From assembly GCF_000526335.1 (NCBI RefSeq), contig NZ_JAFW01000001.1:620001-684000 (forward strand): a stretch of 64,000 bases of DNA. The letters run 5' to 3'. Positions 8,147-17,291 of the stretch are shown piece by piece. Under the pieces are notes generated by a model. That model did not search any database and was not told the origin of the DNA. It saw only the letters and a program-made list of their open reading frames with translations. Position 1 is the stretch's first letter; every line of letters begins with the position of its first letter. Source of the DNA: Arthrobacter sp. 31Y. GTDB taxonomy: Bacteria > Actinomycetota > Actinomycetes > Actinomycetales > Micrococcaceae. Made by a program: the position numbers and the translations under genes.

Positions 8147-9457
8147 GTGAAAGACCACATGGAGCCCCGTCCCGTCGATAAGCCCGGGTCAGGTGCCGTG
8201 GATTCCCCTACCGAGGGCACTGCCGTCTCCGAAGGCACCGCTGCGACGGTTCCCGTTCACACCGGGCGGTGGGCTGCCATCAGCCGAAGGCTCCGTCAGC
8301 CCATCCCAGGAGCCCGGAACCGGGTGCGCTTTGAGATGCCCCCGGAAACTGAATCCGACGAGGGCAACGAGGGCTTCCGGCCCGATGACGACCACGGCTT
8401 CGGCGCCCCCGGCCCGCGGATATCATCCCAGCATCCTGTATACGTCGGATTCATGGGTACCGCCGGCGTCGGCATTGCCCTGGCAGTGTTCTACATTGCC
8501 AGCAACACCACCCAACTCATCTTGTGGATCGTGGCGGCACTGTTCATCGCTCTGGGACTTGATCCTGTGGTGCGTTGGCTTGAAGGCCGTAAAGTCCCCC
8601 GACCCGCCGGCATCCTCATCTCCGTCTCGGCGCTTGTGCTCGCGGTGGCTGGATTCTTTGCCACACTGATCCCCACCATCGTTGAACAGGTTTCGGAGAT
8701 CGTCCGCCAAGCCCCTGAATGGATCCGGAGCTTCCTCGACTCGGATTTCTTCCGCAACGCAGACAGCCAATTTGGAGTCCGGGACCGCATCACCACTGAG
8801 CTGGACAAATTCGTCAAGGACCCTGAAGCGATGGGCGGCATCTTCGGCGGTGTGGTCGGTTTTGGTTCCACGGTGGCCAATGGCCTGTTCGGTTCACTGA
8901 TCGTCCTGGTTCTGAGCCTTTACTTCCTGGCCGCCTTGCCATCCATGAAGAAGTGGGCCTACCGCCTCGCTCCCCGGTCCCGCCGCCCGCGTGTTGAGGC
9001 GCTGTCCGAAGCGATCACGGATTCTGTGGGCAACTACGTCATTGGCCAAGTCTGCGTCGCGCTCCTGAACGCGATCTTCGCCTTCATCCTGATGACCATC
9101 CTGGGCATCCCTTTCAGCGTCCTGCTTGCGTTCGTCGTTGCCCTGCTTGCATTCATTCCGTTGGTAGGTGGCATGATCGCCGCTGTGGTGGTCATCCTGG
9201 TAGCACTCACCGCAGGCTGGCAGACAGCCGTGATTTACGCGATCGCATACTTCGCCTACCTCCAGTTCGAGGCATACTTCATCTCGCCGCGCATCATGCA
9301 ACGGGCAGTGGCGGTACCGGGCGCGGTGGCAGTGATCTCGGTCATCGCCGGCGGCAGCCTGCTCGGGGTGCTTGGCGCGCTCATCGCCATTCCCACCGCG
9401 GCAGCGATCATGCTGCTGATCAAGGAAGTCTTCATCGTCCGCCAAGACCGGCACTGA
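8147..9457 (+). CDS. AI-2E family transporter (PerM-like permease)
   Basis: A 436-residue membrane protein. The first 100 residues are hydrophilic and disordered; then come about eight membrane segments in the AI-2E/PerM pattern: two pairs, a long amphipathic extracellular section (residues 175-240, VEQVSEIVRQAPEWIRSFL), and a C-terminal bundle containing GIPFSVLLAFVVALLAFIPLVGGMI and the family end motif AYLQFEAYFISPRIM. The family exports small molecules or sodium ions in other bacteria; the substrate here is unknown. I use the GTG at 8147, with an AAAGG site about 12 bases upstream; the ATG at 8159 is an alternative. The gene is divergent from the membrane protein at 6124-7944. Confidence 0.85.
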   Translation: MKDHMEPRPVDKPGSGAVDSPTEGTAVSEGTAATVPVHTGRWAAISRRLRQPIPGARNRVRFEMPPETESDEGNEGFRPDDDHGFGAPGPRISSQHPVYVGFMGTAGVGIALAVFYIASNTTQLILWIVAALFIALGLDPVVRWLEGRKVPRPAGILISVSALVLAVAGFFATLIPTIVEQVSEIVRQAPEWIRSFLDSDFFRNADSQFGVRDRITTELDKFVKDPEAMGGIFGGVVGFGSTVANGLFGSLIVLVLSLYFLAALPSMKKWAYRLAPRSRRPRVEALSEAITDSVGNYVIGQVCVALLNAIFAFILMTILGIPFSVLLAFVVALLAFIPLVGGMIAAVVVILVALTAGWQTAVIYAIAYFAYLQFEAYFISPRIMQRAVAVPGAVAVISVIAGGSLLGVLGALIAIPTAAAIMLLIKEVFIVRQDRH

Positions 9458-9496
9458 CCCCCGACCTTCCGGACAGCTTGTCAGCACAGATACAGC

Positions 9497-9555
9497 GTTT
9501 TAGTACAGATAATGCCCCCAAACATCACGTTTGGGGGCATTATCTGTACTAAAAC
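9497..9555. repeat. Perfect 26-bp inverted repeat, convergent intergenic region
   Basis: Two 26-base arms match exactly as an inverted repeat around the 7-base loop CATCACG. The inner core is GCCCCCAAA/TTTGGGGGC; the outer part is AT-rich and ends in TTTT/AAAA. It lies between two convergent genes and could stop transcription from both sides. The arms are longer than in a usual terminator and no T-run follows outside the stem, so it may also be an intergenic repeat element. Confidence 0.85.
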
Positions 9556-9587
9556 CGAGGGGGCTCACTCCGGGCTAAGCAACCGGA

Positions 9588-10382
9588 CTAAGCACCCGCA
9601 ACCGGCCCCGCCCATTCCCGAGGAAGACCGTCCGCCCCGGACCCCGCTGGAGTGACGTCGTCGACGATTTCATTCAAGACACGCGCGGCGTACTTCTCGC
9701 CCACCCAGAGGTGCTTGGCGCCGTCGACGCCGACAAGACGGGCCTGCGGCACCAAACCGAACCGCTGAGCTGCTTCCACCGGCTGCAGATAATCGTCGTG
9801 CTCCGGCACCAGCACCGTGAGCGGTTTCCCGGAGGCGGCCCACTCCTTGAGGTGCACGTCCGTGGCCCGGTGCAACGGTGGCGACAACAACACGGCACCT
9901 TCGATCTCCGAGGCTACCGGCTCCACCGCCCCGTACATCAGGGCCAGTTCAGTACCGAAGGACCACCCCACCAGCCAGCGGTGAGGCAAGCCGCGTTCCA
10001 CGGCGAACCGCACAGCGGCCTCGACGTCGTAGCGCTCACCAATACCTTCTTCGAATTCCCCATCGCTGGTACCGCGCGGTGATTGCGTACCACGCGTATT
10101 GAACCTCAGCACGGCGACTCCGGCCAGCGCCGGAAGCCTGTACGAGGCCTTCCGGTATACGTGCGAATCCATGAACCCGCCGTGCGTAGGCAGCGGGTGC
10201 AGCGTGATCAACGTGGCAGTAATCTCCCCCGATTCCGGGAGCGCAAGTTCACCCCTCAACACCTTGCCGTCTTCGGTGGTGAACTCCACATTCTCGCGCC
10301 GGGCAGGGAGGACCGTGGAAGCACGGATGTCCGAAGGCGCATCCTGCGGGCTGAACACGAACGAGGCGGGATCGAAAGTCAT
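9588..10382 (-). CDS. Alpha/beta hydrolase
   Basis: A 264-residue soluble hydrolase of the alpha/beta fold. The nucleophile elbow is GWSFGT near residue 143, matching GxSxG. An oxyanion-type region LHPLPTHGG is near residue 60, and a late AKHLWVGEKY holds a plausible catalytic His. The closest family is the CocE/DUF-type short hydrolases that act on xenobiotic acyl bonds, but the substrate cannot be deduced. The gene is convergent with the AI-2E permease, separated by the long inverted repeat. Confidence 0.8.
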   Translation of the reverse strand: MTFDPASFVFSPQDAPSDIRASTVLPARRENVEFTTEDGKVLRGELALPESGEITATLITLHPLPTHGGFMDSHVYRKASYRLPALAGVAVLRFNTRGTQSPRGTSDGEFEEGIGERYDVEAAVRFAVERGLPHRWLVGWSFGTELALMYGAVEPVASEIEGAVLLSPPLHRATDVHLKEWAASGKPLTVLVPEHDDYLQPVEAAQRFGLVPQARLVGVDGAKHLWVGEKYAARVLNEIVDDVTPAGSGADGLPREWAGPVAGA

Positions 10383-10400
10383 GGCTCCAAGCCTAGCGAA

Positions 10401-10746
10401 TCAGCGGTATCGGTACGTCCGGCCCGTCCAGCAGTTGGTGTGCCAATGCCTGCGTTCGGCCAGCCCTGCGGCCTGTCCAAACAAATGGCTGTCGGACCAC
10501 ACCACCAAATGGGCGATGCCCGGGACGATGGCGGTGGAGCAGCCAGGACAGATGTACTGTTTTTTCCGCTTTTTTGGCCGTCATGGTCCGCACCATCCAG
10601 TCGCCGTCCGGCGCGCTCTCGCGCCGGGCAATCCCGCCGCGCGCCCGCTCGAGGTCCAGCTCCGGCGTCGGTTCCGCCCACTTGCCGCCGGCGTTGCCGG
10701 AGCGTGTGCTGGACGCGTTGCGACGAGGACGGTTGGAGCGGGGCAT
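10401..10746 (-). pseudogene. Zinc-ribbon protein (ATP/GTP-binding protein family), frameshifted
   Basis: The start ATG at 10746 (MPRSNRPRR) gives a basic N-terminus and the family stretch LDLERARGGIARRESAPDGDWMVRTM. The conserved C-terminal part, with CPGC followed by HLVVWSD and ERRHWHTNCW, is in another frame. Removing one A from the A6 run at 10560-10565 joins the two halves (…AEK then QYICPGC…). The intact product would be about 114 residues and resembles a small actinobacterial protein usually found next to nucS, with a CxxC…HWHxxC zinc site. Either a true frameshift, an assembly error in a homopolymer, or slippage; see findings. Confidence 0.75.
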
Positions 10747-10794
10747 ACTTCCATTCTGCCCCAGCCGCGCTGTTGTAGATGGTGAGACGGTAAT

Positions 10795-11499
10795 GTGGGG
10801 CGGGTGCGACTCGTCATAGCCCGTTGTTCTGTTGATTACGTTGGCCGCCTCAAGGCCCATCTCCCCCTCGCCACCCGGCTGCTGCTGGTCAAGGCTGATG
10901 GCTCGGTGTTGGTGCATTCGGACGGTGGCTCCTACAAGCCGCTGAACTGGATGAGCCCTCCGGCCACGCTTCGGGTCACCACACCGGAGGAGACGGAAGT
11001 GGAGGAAGGCGTGGTGGAACAGTGGATTGTTCAGTCCACCAAGACCGATGACCGCCTCATCATCAACATCTACGAGCAACTACATGACACCTCACACGAT
11101 CTCGGTACCGATCCCGGCCTGATCAAGGACGGAGTGGAAGCGGACCTCCAGCGGCTCCTTGCAGAGCAGATCGAGCTGCTCGGATCCGGATACTCCCTGA
11201 TACGGCGCGAGTACTTCACCGCAATCGGCCCTGTGGACATTTTGGCCAGGGACGCCAAGGGTGCCACGGTGGCCGTTGAGTTGAAACGCCGGGGCGACAT
11301 TGACGGCGTTGAGCAGCTCACGCGCTACCTCGAACTGCTCAATCGAGATCCGCTGCTTGCCCCGGTTCGTGGGATTTTCGCCGCACAGCAGATCAAGCCA
11401 CAGGCGAAGGTGCTGGCAAACGATCGCGGTATTGACTGCGTCACGTTGGATTATGACGCCATGCGCGGCGTGGATGACAGCGAGTCGCGGCTCTTCTAG
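10795..11499 (+). CDS. nucS: Mismatch-specific endonuclease NucS (EndoMS)
   Basis: Actinobacteria lack MutS/MutL and use NucS, which cuts both strands at mismatches, to limit mutation and recombination of diverged DNA. The 234-residue protein has the N-terminal DNA-binding/dimerisation domain ([27 protein letters not shown]) and a C-terminal RecB-like nuclease domain with [33 protein letters not shown] and [11 protein letters not shown]. The end SRLF fits the family, where a short tail contacts the beta clamp. The GTG at 10795 gives MGRVRLVIA, parallel to the mycobacterial start MSRVRLVIA. The zinc-ribbon gene is divergent and nagA follows. Confidence 0.96.
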   Translation: MGRVRLVIARCSVDYVGRLKAHLPLATRLLLVKADGSVLVHSDGGSYKPLNWMSPPATLRVTTPEETEVEEGVVEQWIVQSTKTDDRLIINIYEQLHDTSHDLGTDPGLIKDGVEADLQRLLAEQIELLGSGYSLIRREYFTAIGPVDILARDAKGATVAVELKRRGDIDGVEQLTRYLELLNRDPLLAPVRGIFAAQQIKPQAKVLANDRGIDCVTLDYDAMRGVDDSESRLF

Positions 11500-11544
11500 G
11501 CGGCTCCCCTCAGGCGGTGTGCCGCAGGCCACTAGAATCAAAAC

Positions 11545-12792
11545 ATGACTGCCGCAACCCCCTTTCCCACTTCCTCCGCGCCAAGCCACCAAATCATCAA
11601 AGGAACGCTGGTCAGCGACGGCGAGGTGGTGGAAGACGGCCTGGTTGCGGTCGACGGCGACAGGATCGCCTATGCAGGGCCAGCCAGCGGTTTCAATCCC
11701 GAAGAGTTCGACGGTTTTCAAAGTGCCATCCGTTTGGGTATCCCCAGCGGGAGTTATCTCTTCCCCGGCCTCGTTGACGTGCACTGTCACGGCGGCAATG
11801 GCGGTGACTTCCCTGGCGGCGAAGAAGCCTCCGCGCGCAAAGCCGTGGATTTCCTTCACCGATCAGGAACTACGACGTTCCTTGCAAGCATGGTCACCGC
11901 TCCCCGGGAAGACCTCCTCCGGGGCATCGAGCTCTATGTGAAGCTCGCGGATGAAGGGCTCGTGGCCGGCATTCACCTTGAAGGCCCGTTCCTTTCCCAC
12001 GCCCGCTGTGGAGCCCAGAATCCGGAATACTTGTTGGAACCGGACCTGGAGCTCATGGACGAGCTGGTGGGTGCCGCGGCCGGCAAGCTATCCACCATGA
12101 CCTACGCCCCGGAGCTTCCGGGCGCAGCTGCGTTGGTGGACCTGATGACTTCCCACGGCGTCACTCCCTCTTTGGGCCACACAGACTGCGACGACGCTAC
12201 GGCCGCGGCGTCGCTGGCTGCAGCGCGGGAGGGACTCGAGTCAGCAGGGTTCGACGGCGTCAGCTCGCTGCCCACCGTGACGCACCTCTTTAATGGGATG
12301 CCGCCCATGCATCATCGTGCTCCGGGTCCCGTCGCAGCGTGCTTGCGTATGGCCCAGGAAGGAAAGGCAGTGGTTGAACTCATTGCGGACGGAACCCACC
12401 TGGACCCGAGCACAGTGGCCACTGTCTTCCAGTTGGTGGGAGCCGCAAACATCGTCCTGGTAACGGATTCCATGGCCGCCGCAGGATTGTCCGATGGCAG
12501 CTACATGCTCGGCCCGTCCCCCGTCACCGTCAGCGACGGCGTGGCCACACTCGACGCCACAGGATCCATCGCCGGGGGCACCGCCACCCTTCTGGAAGTC
12601 GTCAGCAAGACCGTGGCTGCCGGCGTCGGACTTCCCGATGCGATTTGTTCCGCCACCGCGGTACCCGCGGCCGTTCTTGGTCTATCCGACGAAATTGGCG
12701 GGCTCCGCCGGGGACTGCGCGCCGACGTCGTTGTAACAAACCAGGATCTGGAACTGACAGGCGTAATGCGCAATGGTCAGTGGTTGTCTTAG
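11545..12792 (+). CDS. nagA: N-acetylglucosamine-6-phosphate deacetylase NagA
   Basis: Removes acetate from N-acetylglucosamine-6-phosphate, giving the substrate of NagB. The 415-residue amidohydrolase shows DVHCHGG near residue 77 (metal ligands), the LEGPFLSHARCGAQN loop, GHTDC near 210, THLFNGMPPMHHR with substrate-binding residues, and VTDSMAAAG with the catalytic Asp. It feeds amino sugars from cell-wall turnover or chitin into glycolysis. It lies 45 bases after nucS in the same direction and has no visible Nag regulator beside it. Confidence 0.95.
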   Translation: MTAATPFPTSSAPSHQIIKGTLVSDGEVVEDGLVAVDGDRIAYAGPASGFNPEEFDGFQSAIRLGIPSGSYLFPGLVDVHCHGGNGGDFPGGEEASARKAVDFLHRSGTTTFLASMVTAPREDLLRGIELYVKLADEGLVAGIHLEGPFLSHARCGAQNPEYLLEPDLELMDELVGAAAGKLSTMTYAPELPGAAALVDLMTSHGVTPSLGHTDCDDATAAASLAAAREGLESAGFDGVSSLPTVTHLFNGMPPMHHRAPGPVAACLRMAQEGKAVVELIADGTHLDPSTVATVFQLVGAANIVLVTDSMAAAGLSDGSYMLGPSPVTVSDGVATLDATGSIAGGTATLLEVVSKTVAAGVGLPDAICSATAVPAAVLGLSDEIGGLRRGLRADVVVTNQDLELTGVMRNGQWLS

Positions 12793-13108
12793 TTGTGCAG
12801 TTCGCTGGCCGCCTGAGTGCGTCAGGAACCTTGGACAAGAGCGCAATGAATTGCGGAAGCCAACGTTACCTTCTTTTTACCGAAAATTTTCCTGAATTGA
12901 CCAAAAGACCGTTGACCTCCGGGAGAGCACATGAAAGTGTTGTAGCAGTCTTTGTGTAGGTGTTTTTCATGCTCGCAAGACCAGTTGCGAGCGTGAAGCT
13001 CCTGCGAATCAATCAAGCTTCGGCCCAGTTGGTATTCAGGTCTTCTCGCGGAGTAACAAAACCGGTACGAGGTGTATCGGACTGAAGTTCCACAATGAGG
13101 AGATATAC
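12793..13108 (+). other. 316-base gene-free leader region upstream of cspA
   Basis: No supported coding frame. The region is poorer in GC than its neighbours, with an AT-rich block around 12865-12905, and ends in a strong GAGGAG ribosome site at 13097-13102. Cold-shock genes commonly have long structured 5' leaders that control translation with temperature. Such a leader is plausible here, but I cannot place the promoter with confidence. Confidence 0.5.
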
Positions 13109-13312
13109 ATGGCACTGGGAACCGTCAAGTGGTTCAACGCCGAAAAGGGTTTCGGCTTCATCACCCCGGATGACGCGGATGGCGACGTTTTCGTTCACTA
13201 TTCCGAGATCCAGACCGGTGGCTTCAAGACCCTCGATGAGAACCAGCGCGTTCAGTTCGAGATCGGTCAGGGAGCCAAGGGCCCCCAGGCAACCGGCGTT
13301 ACGGTCGTCTAG
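13109..13312 (+). CDS. cspA: Cold shock protein CspA family
   Basis: A 67-residue single-domain OB-fold RNA chaperone. The RNP1 motif KGFGFITP and RNP2 motif VFVHYSEI are both present, and the length is typical. The start ATG follows the ribosome site GAGGAG with a 6-base spacer. A long leader lies upstream and a GC-rich hairpin terminator 40 bases downstream, so it is transcribed alone. Confidence 0.96.
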   Translation: MALGTVKWFNAEKGFGFITPDDADGDVFVHYSEIQTGGFKTLDENQRVQFEIGQGAKGPQATGVTVV

Positions 13313-13353
13313 TCTTACCCGTTGATCCCTGCTTATTGCAGAGACAACAAAAT

Positions 13354-13383
13354 GTTGACCCCGGCTTTCCAGCCGGGGTCAAC
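13354..13383. terminator. Hairpin terminator after cspA, bidirectional
   Basis: Arms of 13 bases (GTTGACCCCGGCT and its exact complement) around the loop TTCC. On the minus strand the stem is followed by ATTTTGTT, so it can also end the convergent MprF-like gene. Confidence 0.85.
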
Positions 13384-13489
13384 GTGTCTTAATGCCAGGA
13401 ATCCCAGCCGCCATCTGCGGCTTCTCAACAACGACTATTACTAACCATGAAGAAATACCAAAAGGGTTCGTCGAATAGGCGTTGACAAT

Positions 13490-15991
13490 TCAACCGACCA
13501 GAGTCCGGAGCAGCCGCGCGGAATGCCGGACTGACAATCCTGGAAGGTACGCCCTGCTGAGCGCGCGTCCTATTGCGGGAAGATGCAGCGGGTCTTGGTA
13601 ATACATGTATAGCGTTCTGTACTCGGGTTGGAACCTCGACTTAAAGGATGCCAGGGACCTGAATCCGTAAACGGGTTCCAAGGCCTGACCCACCACCTGA
13701 AGTATTCCGGCCAACCCTTTGGACCGTTGGTCTATTTCGCCCTCTTCCCGGGCCAGAGGCGAGCCGGACAGGGAAATCAGTTCCACGGAATCCCGCAAAT
13801 GCAAAACCGCGGAGGCGATCAGGAACTCCATGACTCCCGGGAAAGCGTCACCTCGCCGCCTCATAAAGTCCAGCGTCCAACTGACAACCACCCCATCTTC
13901 ATAAACGGGTAGCCAACTGGTCACGCCAAAGACAAAGCCCGTGCCATCCACAGCAACGCAGCACAGGACGTCCTCATCATCCAGCTCGTCCAGTCCGCCC
14001 ATGGTGAAGCCCATCTCCGGGATCTTCTTTTGGGCTGCCCACTCTTCCGATACTTCACTCACTTGGGCACGCACCCCGTGGGGAAGTTCGGCGTAACGGC
14101 CCCACTTCGCCGTGATCCCCATCTTGGCGGCGCGATTAAGGGACGTTCTGACGTTCTGCCACTCCTTGCCCCTGAATTCCAAACCCCTGATCCTAAGCCT
14201 GGTTTCCTGGGCCACCGAGACGCGGCGGAATCCGCGGGCATGAAGCATGGGCCAAAGCTCGTCCGTGCAGGAGTAGAGGCACGGAGTCAACGCCTGCTGG
14301 GAGCAGTAGTCCAGGAACGCTTTGGCAGTGAGCTCATGATGCTGCCGCGCTCCCAAAGGACCGGCCAACGTCAATGCCACGTGGCTATGCTGTTGGTAGG
14401 CCACTCCCCCGCTGCCATCCGGAGTGAACCAATACTTGTTCGGTTCCCAGAGCGCCATCCAGGAGAGTGAGTCTCCGCCTCTTTTCACCAGGGCACGGGC
14501 CGCCTGACGCGACTGGCCGTCAAGTCCGCCCGTGTGATGCCCACGGATCAGCAGCACCCACACACCAATCAACGCTACGAGCCAAAACAAGGTGCCCGAA
14601 TAGGAAAAGAGGAACACTTCCAGGACGTCGCGCTCAGCGAAGACCTTACGGTAGACACCGGGAAGGGGAACCGGGAGATACTGCCTGGCAAGTTCAGCCG
14701 CCAAACCCAGCAGGCCGCCGTCGCGGACCAAGCCCCCGGAGGCCAACCACACCACTGTGTAGGCCAGGCCCAGGCCTCCCCCGGTCAGCCCTACCAGCCA
14801 GAAAACCTTCCGGCGCAGGCGATCTGAAGTCTCAACCCGGAAATGGCCCCGGTACGCAAACAGCAGCAGCGCCAGGGCCAACGGAACCAGGACGAGCGGA
14901 ATGATATGAACCACGGCCGAATTGAGCATGCCCACATGTGGTCGTCCTGCCGGCCGCGGAATACCGGCAAAGAGCCCAAGGTAGACCGTGGACAAGAACA
15001 CCACCACCAACTGCACGCCGATGGCGATTCCCAACGCCAACCGGCGCCCCCGTCTCATTCCGTCGGCACAAATGAGGAGCAGGACAACGGGGACCACAGC
15101 CAATGCCAATCCGAACGGCCCGGTGTAGCCTTGACGGGCAATCTCAAGGCACGCAACGTCGATGGTTCCACCGCAGTTGCTCTCCAATTGGCTCAGTGTG
15201 GGCAGCGGGTTGAGGATGACGTCCCGCAAAAGAGCCAATGGTCCGGACGGACTTTTTGCCGCAGCAGTCACGATGGGACCCACGGCGAAAATTGCCATGG
15301 TCAGTGAAAGAAGGTTGCGGATTTCCCGGCTGGTTGACCGGTGTAGGTGGAGATGGCCTTGGCTGCTTTGCATCCACCACCCGGTGAGCAAGCCAATCAG
15401 CGCGCCCAGGAAGCCCACCACCGTCTCTGCGTGCCCTACGTACAGCACCAACAGCAAGGAAATGGCGAGCACTACGGTCCGCAGGCGCCGCTGCCACAGG
15501 GTGGGCATCAGTGCACTGGCGGCCAAAACGCTGGCGAGGACGGCACCGTAGGGTCCGATCAGGCGGATGTCAGCCATCCCTGAAAGCCAGCCGTCACCGA
15601 GGTACTGCGCAACTTGGGTCACCAGGAGGAACGCCGATACGCAGGCGAACTGACCGCCGAAGAACACCCCTCCCGCCTTGAGGGAGCCCAAGTGCCGCTC
15701 TGCCAAGCCAAGGAGGAACAGAATCATCAGAACAGCCGTGACATAGGCCAAGGGATTGGTGGTAAAGAACAGTGACGTCCAGATTGACCACCATTCCCCG
15801 GACCGCAGCCCCTCCAGCGACACACTCGCAAAGGAAAGCCACGGCTGGGCCGGACCCGTGAGGAAACTTCCGGACACCAAGGAAAGACCCAAAAAAAGGG
15901 CGAGGACAACCATAGTGAACGGCGTCGATCGCAGATGACGGCCCGCTTGCCCCAGCGCTGGCTGAATGACGCCTTTGAGGTCAAGGCTCAC
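13490..15991 (-). CDS. Rhomboid-like/DUF2156 fusion, putative aminoacyl-phosphatidylglycerol synthase
   Basis: A protein of about 833 residues. The N-terminal 240 residues form a rhomboid-like bundle; then come six or more further membrane segments up to about residue 500, and a cytosolic C-terminal DUF2156 domain like the catalytic part of MprF/LysX, which transfers an amino acid from tRNA to phosphatidylglycerol. The C-terminal hallmarks are WMALWEPNKYWFTPDG and NRAAKMG. The rhomboid GxSG serine is replaced (IGPYGAVLAS) while a histidine remains (YVGHAETVVGFLGAL), so proteolysis is unlikely. The GTG at 15991 shares GTGA with the stop of the upstream esterase. No tRNA synthetase domain is fused, unlike mycobacterial LysX. 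Confidence 0.82.
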   Translation of the reverse strand: MSLDLKGVIQPALGQAGRHLRSTPFTMVVLALFLGLSLVSGSFLTGPAQPWLSFASVSLEGLRSGEWWSIWTSLFFTTNPLAYVTAVLMILFLLGLAERHLGSLKAGGVFFGGQFACVSAFLLVTQVAQYLGDGWLSGMADIRLIGPYGAVLASVLAASALMPTLWQRRLRTVVLAISLLLVLYVGHAETVVGFLGALIGLLTGWWMQSSQGHLHLHRSTSREIRNLLSLTMAIFAVGPIVTAAAKSPSGPLALLRDVILNPLPTLSQLESNCGGTIDVACLEIARQGYTGPFGLALAVVPVVLLLICADGMRRGRRLALGIAIGVQLVVVFLSTVYLGLFAGIPRPAGRPHVGMLNSAVVHIIPLVLVPLALALLLFAYRGHFRVETSDRLRRKVFWLVGLTGGGLGLAYTVVWLASGGLVRDGGLLGLAAELARQYLPVPLPGVYRKVFAERDVLEVFLFSYSGTLFWLVALIGVWVLLIRGHHTGGLDGQSRQAARALVKRGGDSLSWMALWEPNKYWFTPDGSGGVAYQQHSHVALTLAGPLGARQHHELTAKAFLDYCSQQALTPCLYSCTDELWPMLHARGFRRVSVAQETRLRIRGLEFRGKEWQNVRTSLNRAAKMGITAKWGRYAELPHGVRAQVSEVSEEWAAQKKIPEMGFTMGGLDELDDEDVLCCVAVDGTGFVFGVTSWLPVYEDGVVVSWTLDFMRRRGDAFPGVMEFLIASAVLHLRDSVELISLSGSPLAREEGEIDQRSKGLAGILQVVGQALEPVYGFRSLASFKSRFQPEYRTLYMYYQDPLHLPAIGRALSRAYLPGLSVRHSARLLRTLVG

Positions 15992-17286
15992 CGCGGCAAC
16001 TCCCAACGGGTGGCCAGGAAGTCCAGTCCCCCGGGCATGCCACGTATCACAGCGTCCCACGAGTGCCCGGCCTGAGGAATGGAATGTTCTTCGGTTTCAA
16101 AGCCGGCGTTTCTTGCAGCGTCAGCAAGTTCATGCATGTAGTCGGTGAACTCATGATCGGCCTCACCTGAAACCAAATACACGCCACTTCCGGAAAAATC
16201 GCGTTGTTGCATCAGCACCAATGGTGTCCTGGACTCGAAGGCCTCAACATCACCGTCAAACGAATCGGCGATCGTCTTGCTTCTGTCTTTGGCCAGAGCA
16301 GGTTCCCTCTCGGCGGCGAAGGGAAGAATGGAGGCGAACAGGTCCGGGTGGGAGGTTCCCATCTGCATGGCACACGTGCCACCAAAGGAAAATCCGCCAA
16401 CGGCCCACTGCTTGTGATCACTCGAGACATTCAACGTCTCAGTGATCCAGGCCGGTACGTCCTTCGAAAGATAGGTATCTACGGAAGCTATGTTGCTGTC
16501 CATGCACATGGTGTTGGCATTGGCTGAGCCATTGGGATCCACAACTACTGTGACAGGGGCAATCCCGTGGTGCGTTTCAGCGAACTGGTCCAGCAGGGAA
16601 CGGAGCTGACCACCTGTCAGCCAATCCGCAGGACCACCTGGTTGGCCGGCGAAGAGTACCAGTACGGGCAAGGTGGGCCGCTCTGCCGTCTGATAGGCGG
16701 GCGGCAAGTAGATGTATGCCTCGCGTGCACCGAAGCCGGACGCGATACCGGGGATGTCAGCTTTGCGGAGAATGCCGCTTCGGGGCATGGAATCCGGGGC
16801 TTTCCACGCGGACAGGGCAGGGCCGGGCTTTGCATCCGGAGTGCGTTTGAGGCTTGCTTCAAGAGGTTGTATGCGCGCCACCGCAGTACCCAGCAGGTCC
16901 GAGACCGTGTTATTCAGTCCGAAATACAGATTGATCTGGACCACGCTTAGCAGCAGAACGCCGAGCATCGCCGCTACGCTGAGCGAGCGGCCTCGCCAGG
17001 AGTTTCGGGGGAACCGTGCAACGCAAAGGAGAAGGGCGGCGACAGCCGGGACCGCCCAGGCTACAGTCTGAAACGGCAGGTTCTCCGAGAACGTGGCCAG
17101 AAGATACACAAGGATCCAGTGGACCAGCGCCACTACACCTATCGCCACCAGCAGGCTGGCAGGAACGAGCAGAAGCCAGGAACGTCGTCGTCGCCATAGG
17201 AGGTAGGCCCCGCCGGCCGCACCACAGGCGATGCTGAACCAGAGGAACGGCCCATCCACCAGGCTGACGTCCGAAAGAAAATCCAT
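15988..17286 (-). CDS. Membrane-anchored esterase, antigen 85/esterase D-like
   Basis: A 432-residue protein with about four N-terminal membrane segments (to about residue 130) and an extracytoplasmic alpha/beta hydrolase domain of the esterase D/antigen 85 family. The nucleophile elbow is GGFSFGGTCAM near residue 295; AGHSWDAVIRGMP near 415 provides the catalytic His. Related actinobacterial proteins act on envelope lipids or as mycolyl-transferase-like esterases. The stop is coupled through GTGA to the DUF2156 gene downstream, which suggests a joint role in the cell envelope. Substrate unknown. Confidence 0.82.
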   Translation of the reverse strand: MDFLSDVSLVDGPFLWFSIACGAAGGAYLLWRRRRSWLLLVPASLLVAIGVVALVHWILVYLLATFSENLPFQTVAWAVPAVAALLLCVARFPRNSWRGRSLSVAAMLGVLLLSVVQINLYFGLNNTVSDLLGTAVARIQPLEASLKRTPDAKPGPALSAWKAPDSMPRSGILRKADIPGIASGFGAREAYIYLPPAYQTAERPTLPVLVLFAGQPGGPADWLTGGQLRSLLDQFAETHHGIAPVTVVVDPNGSANANTMCMDSNIASVDTYLSKDVPAWITETLNVSSDHKQWAVGGFSFGGTCAMQMGTSHPDLFASILPFAAEREPALAKDRSKTIADSFDGDVEAFESRTPLVLMQQRDFSGSGVYLVSGEADHEFTDYMHELADAARNAGFETEEHSIPQAGHSWDAVIRGMPGGLDFLATRWELPR

Positions 17287-17291
17287 GGCGC

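Noticed and set aside
10393..11079. Minus-strand frame of 228 codons across nucS and the zinc-ribbon gene
   Set aside because: The part over nucS is antisense; only the section from 10746 down is real, and even that needs a frame change.
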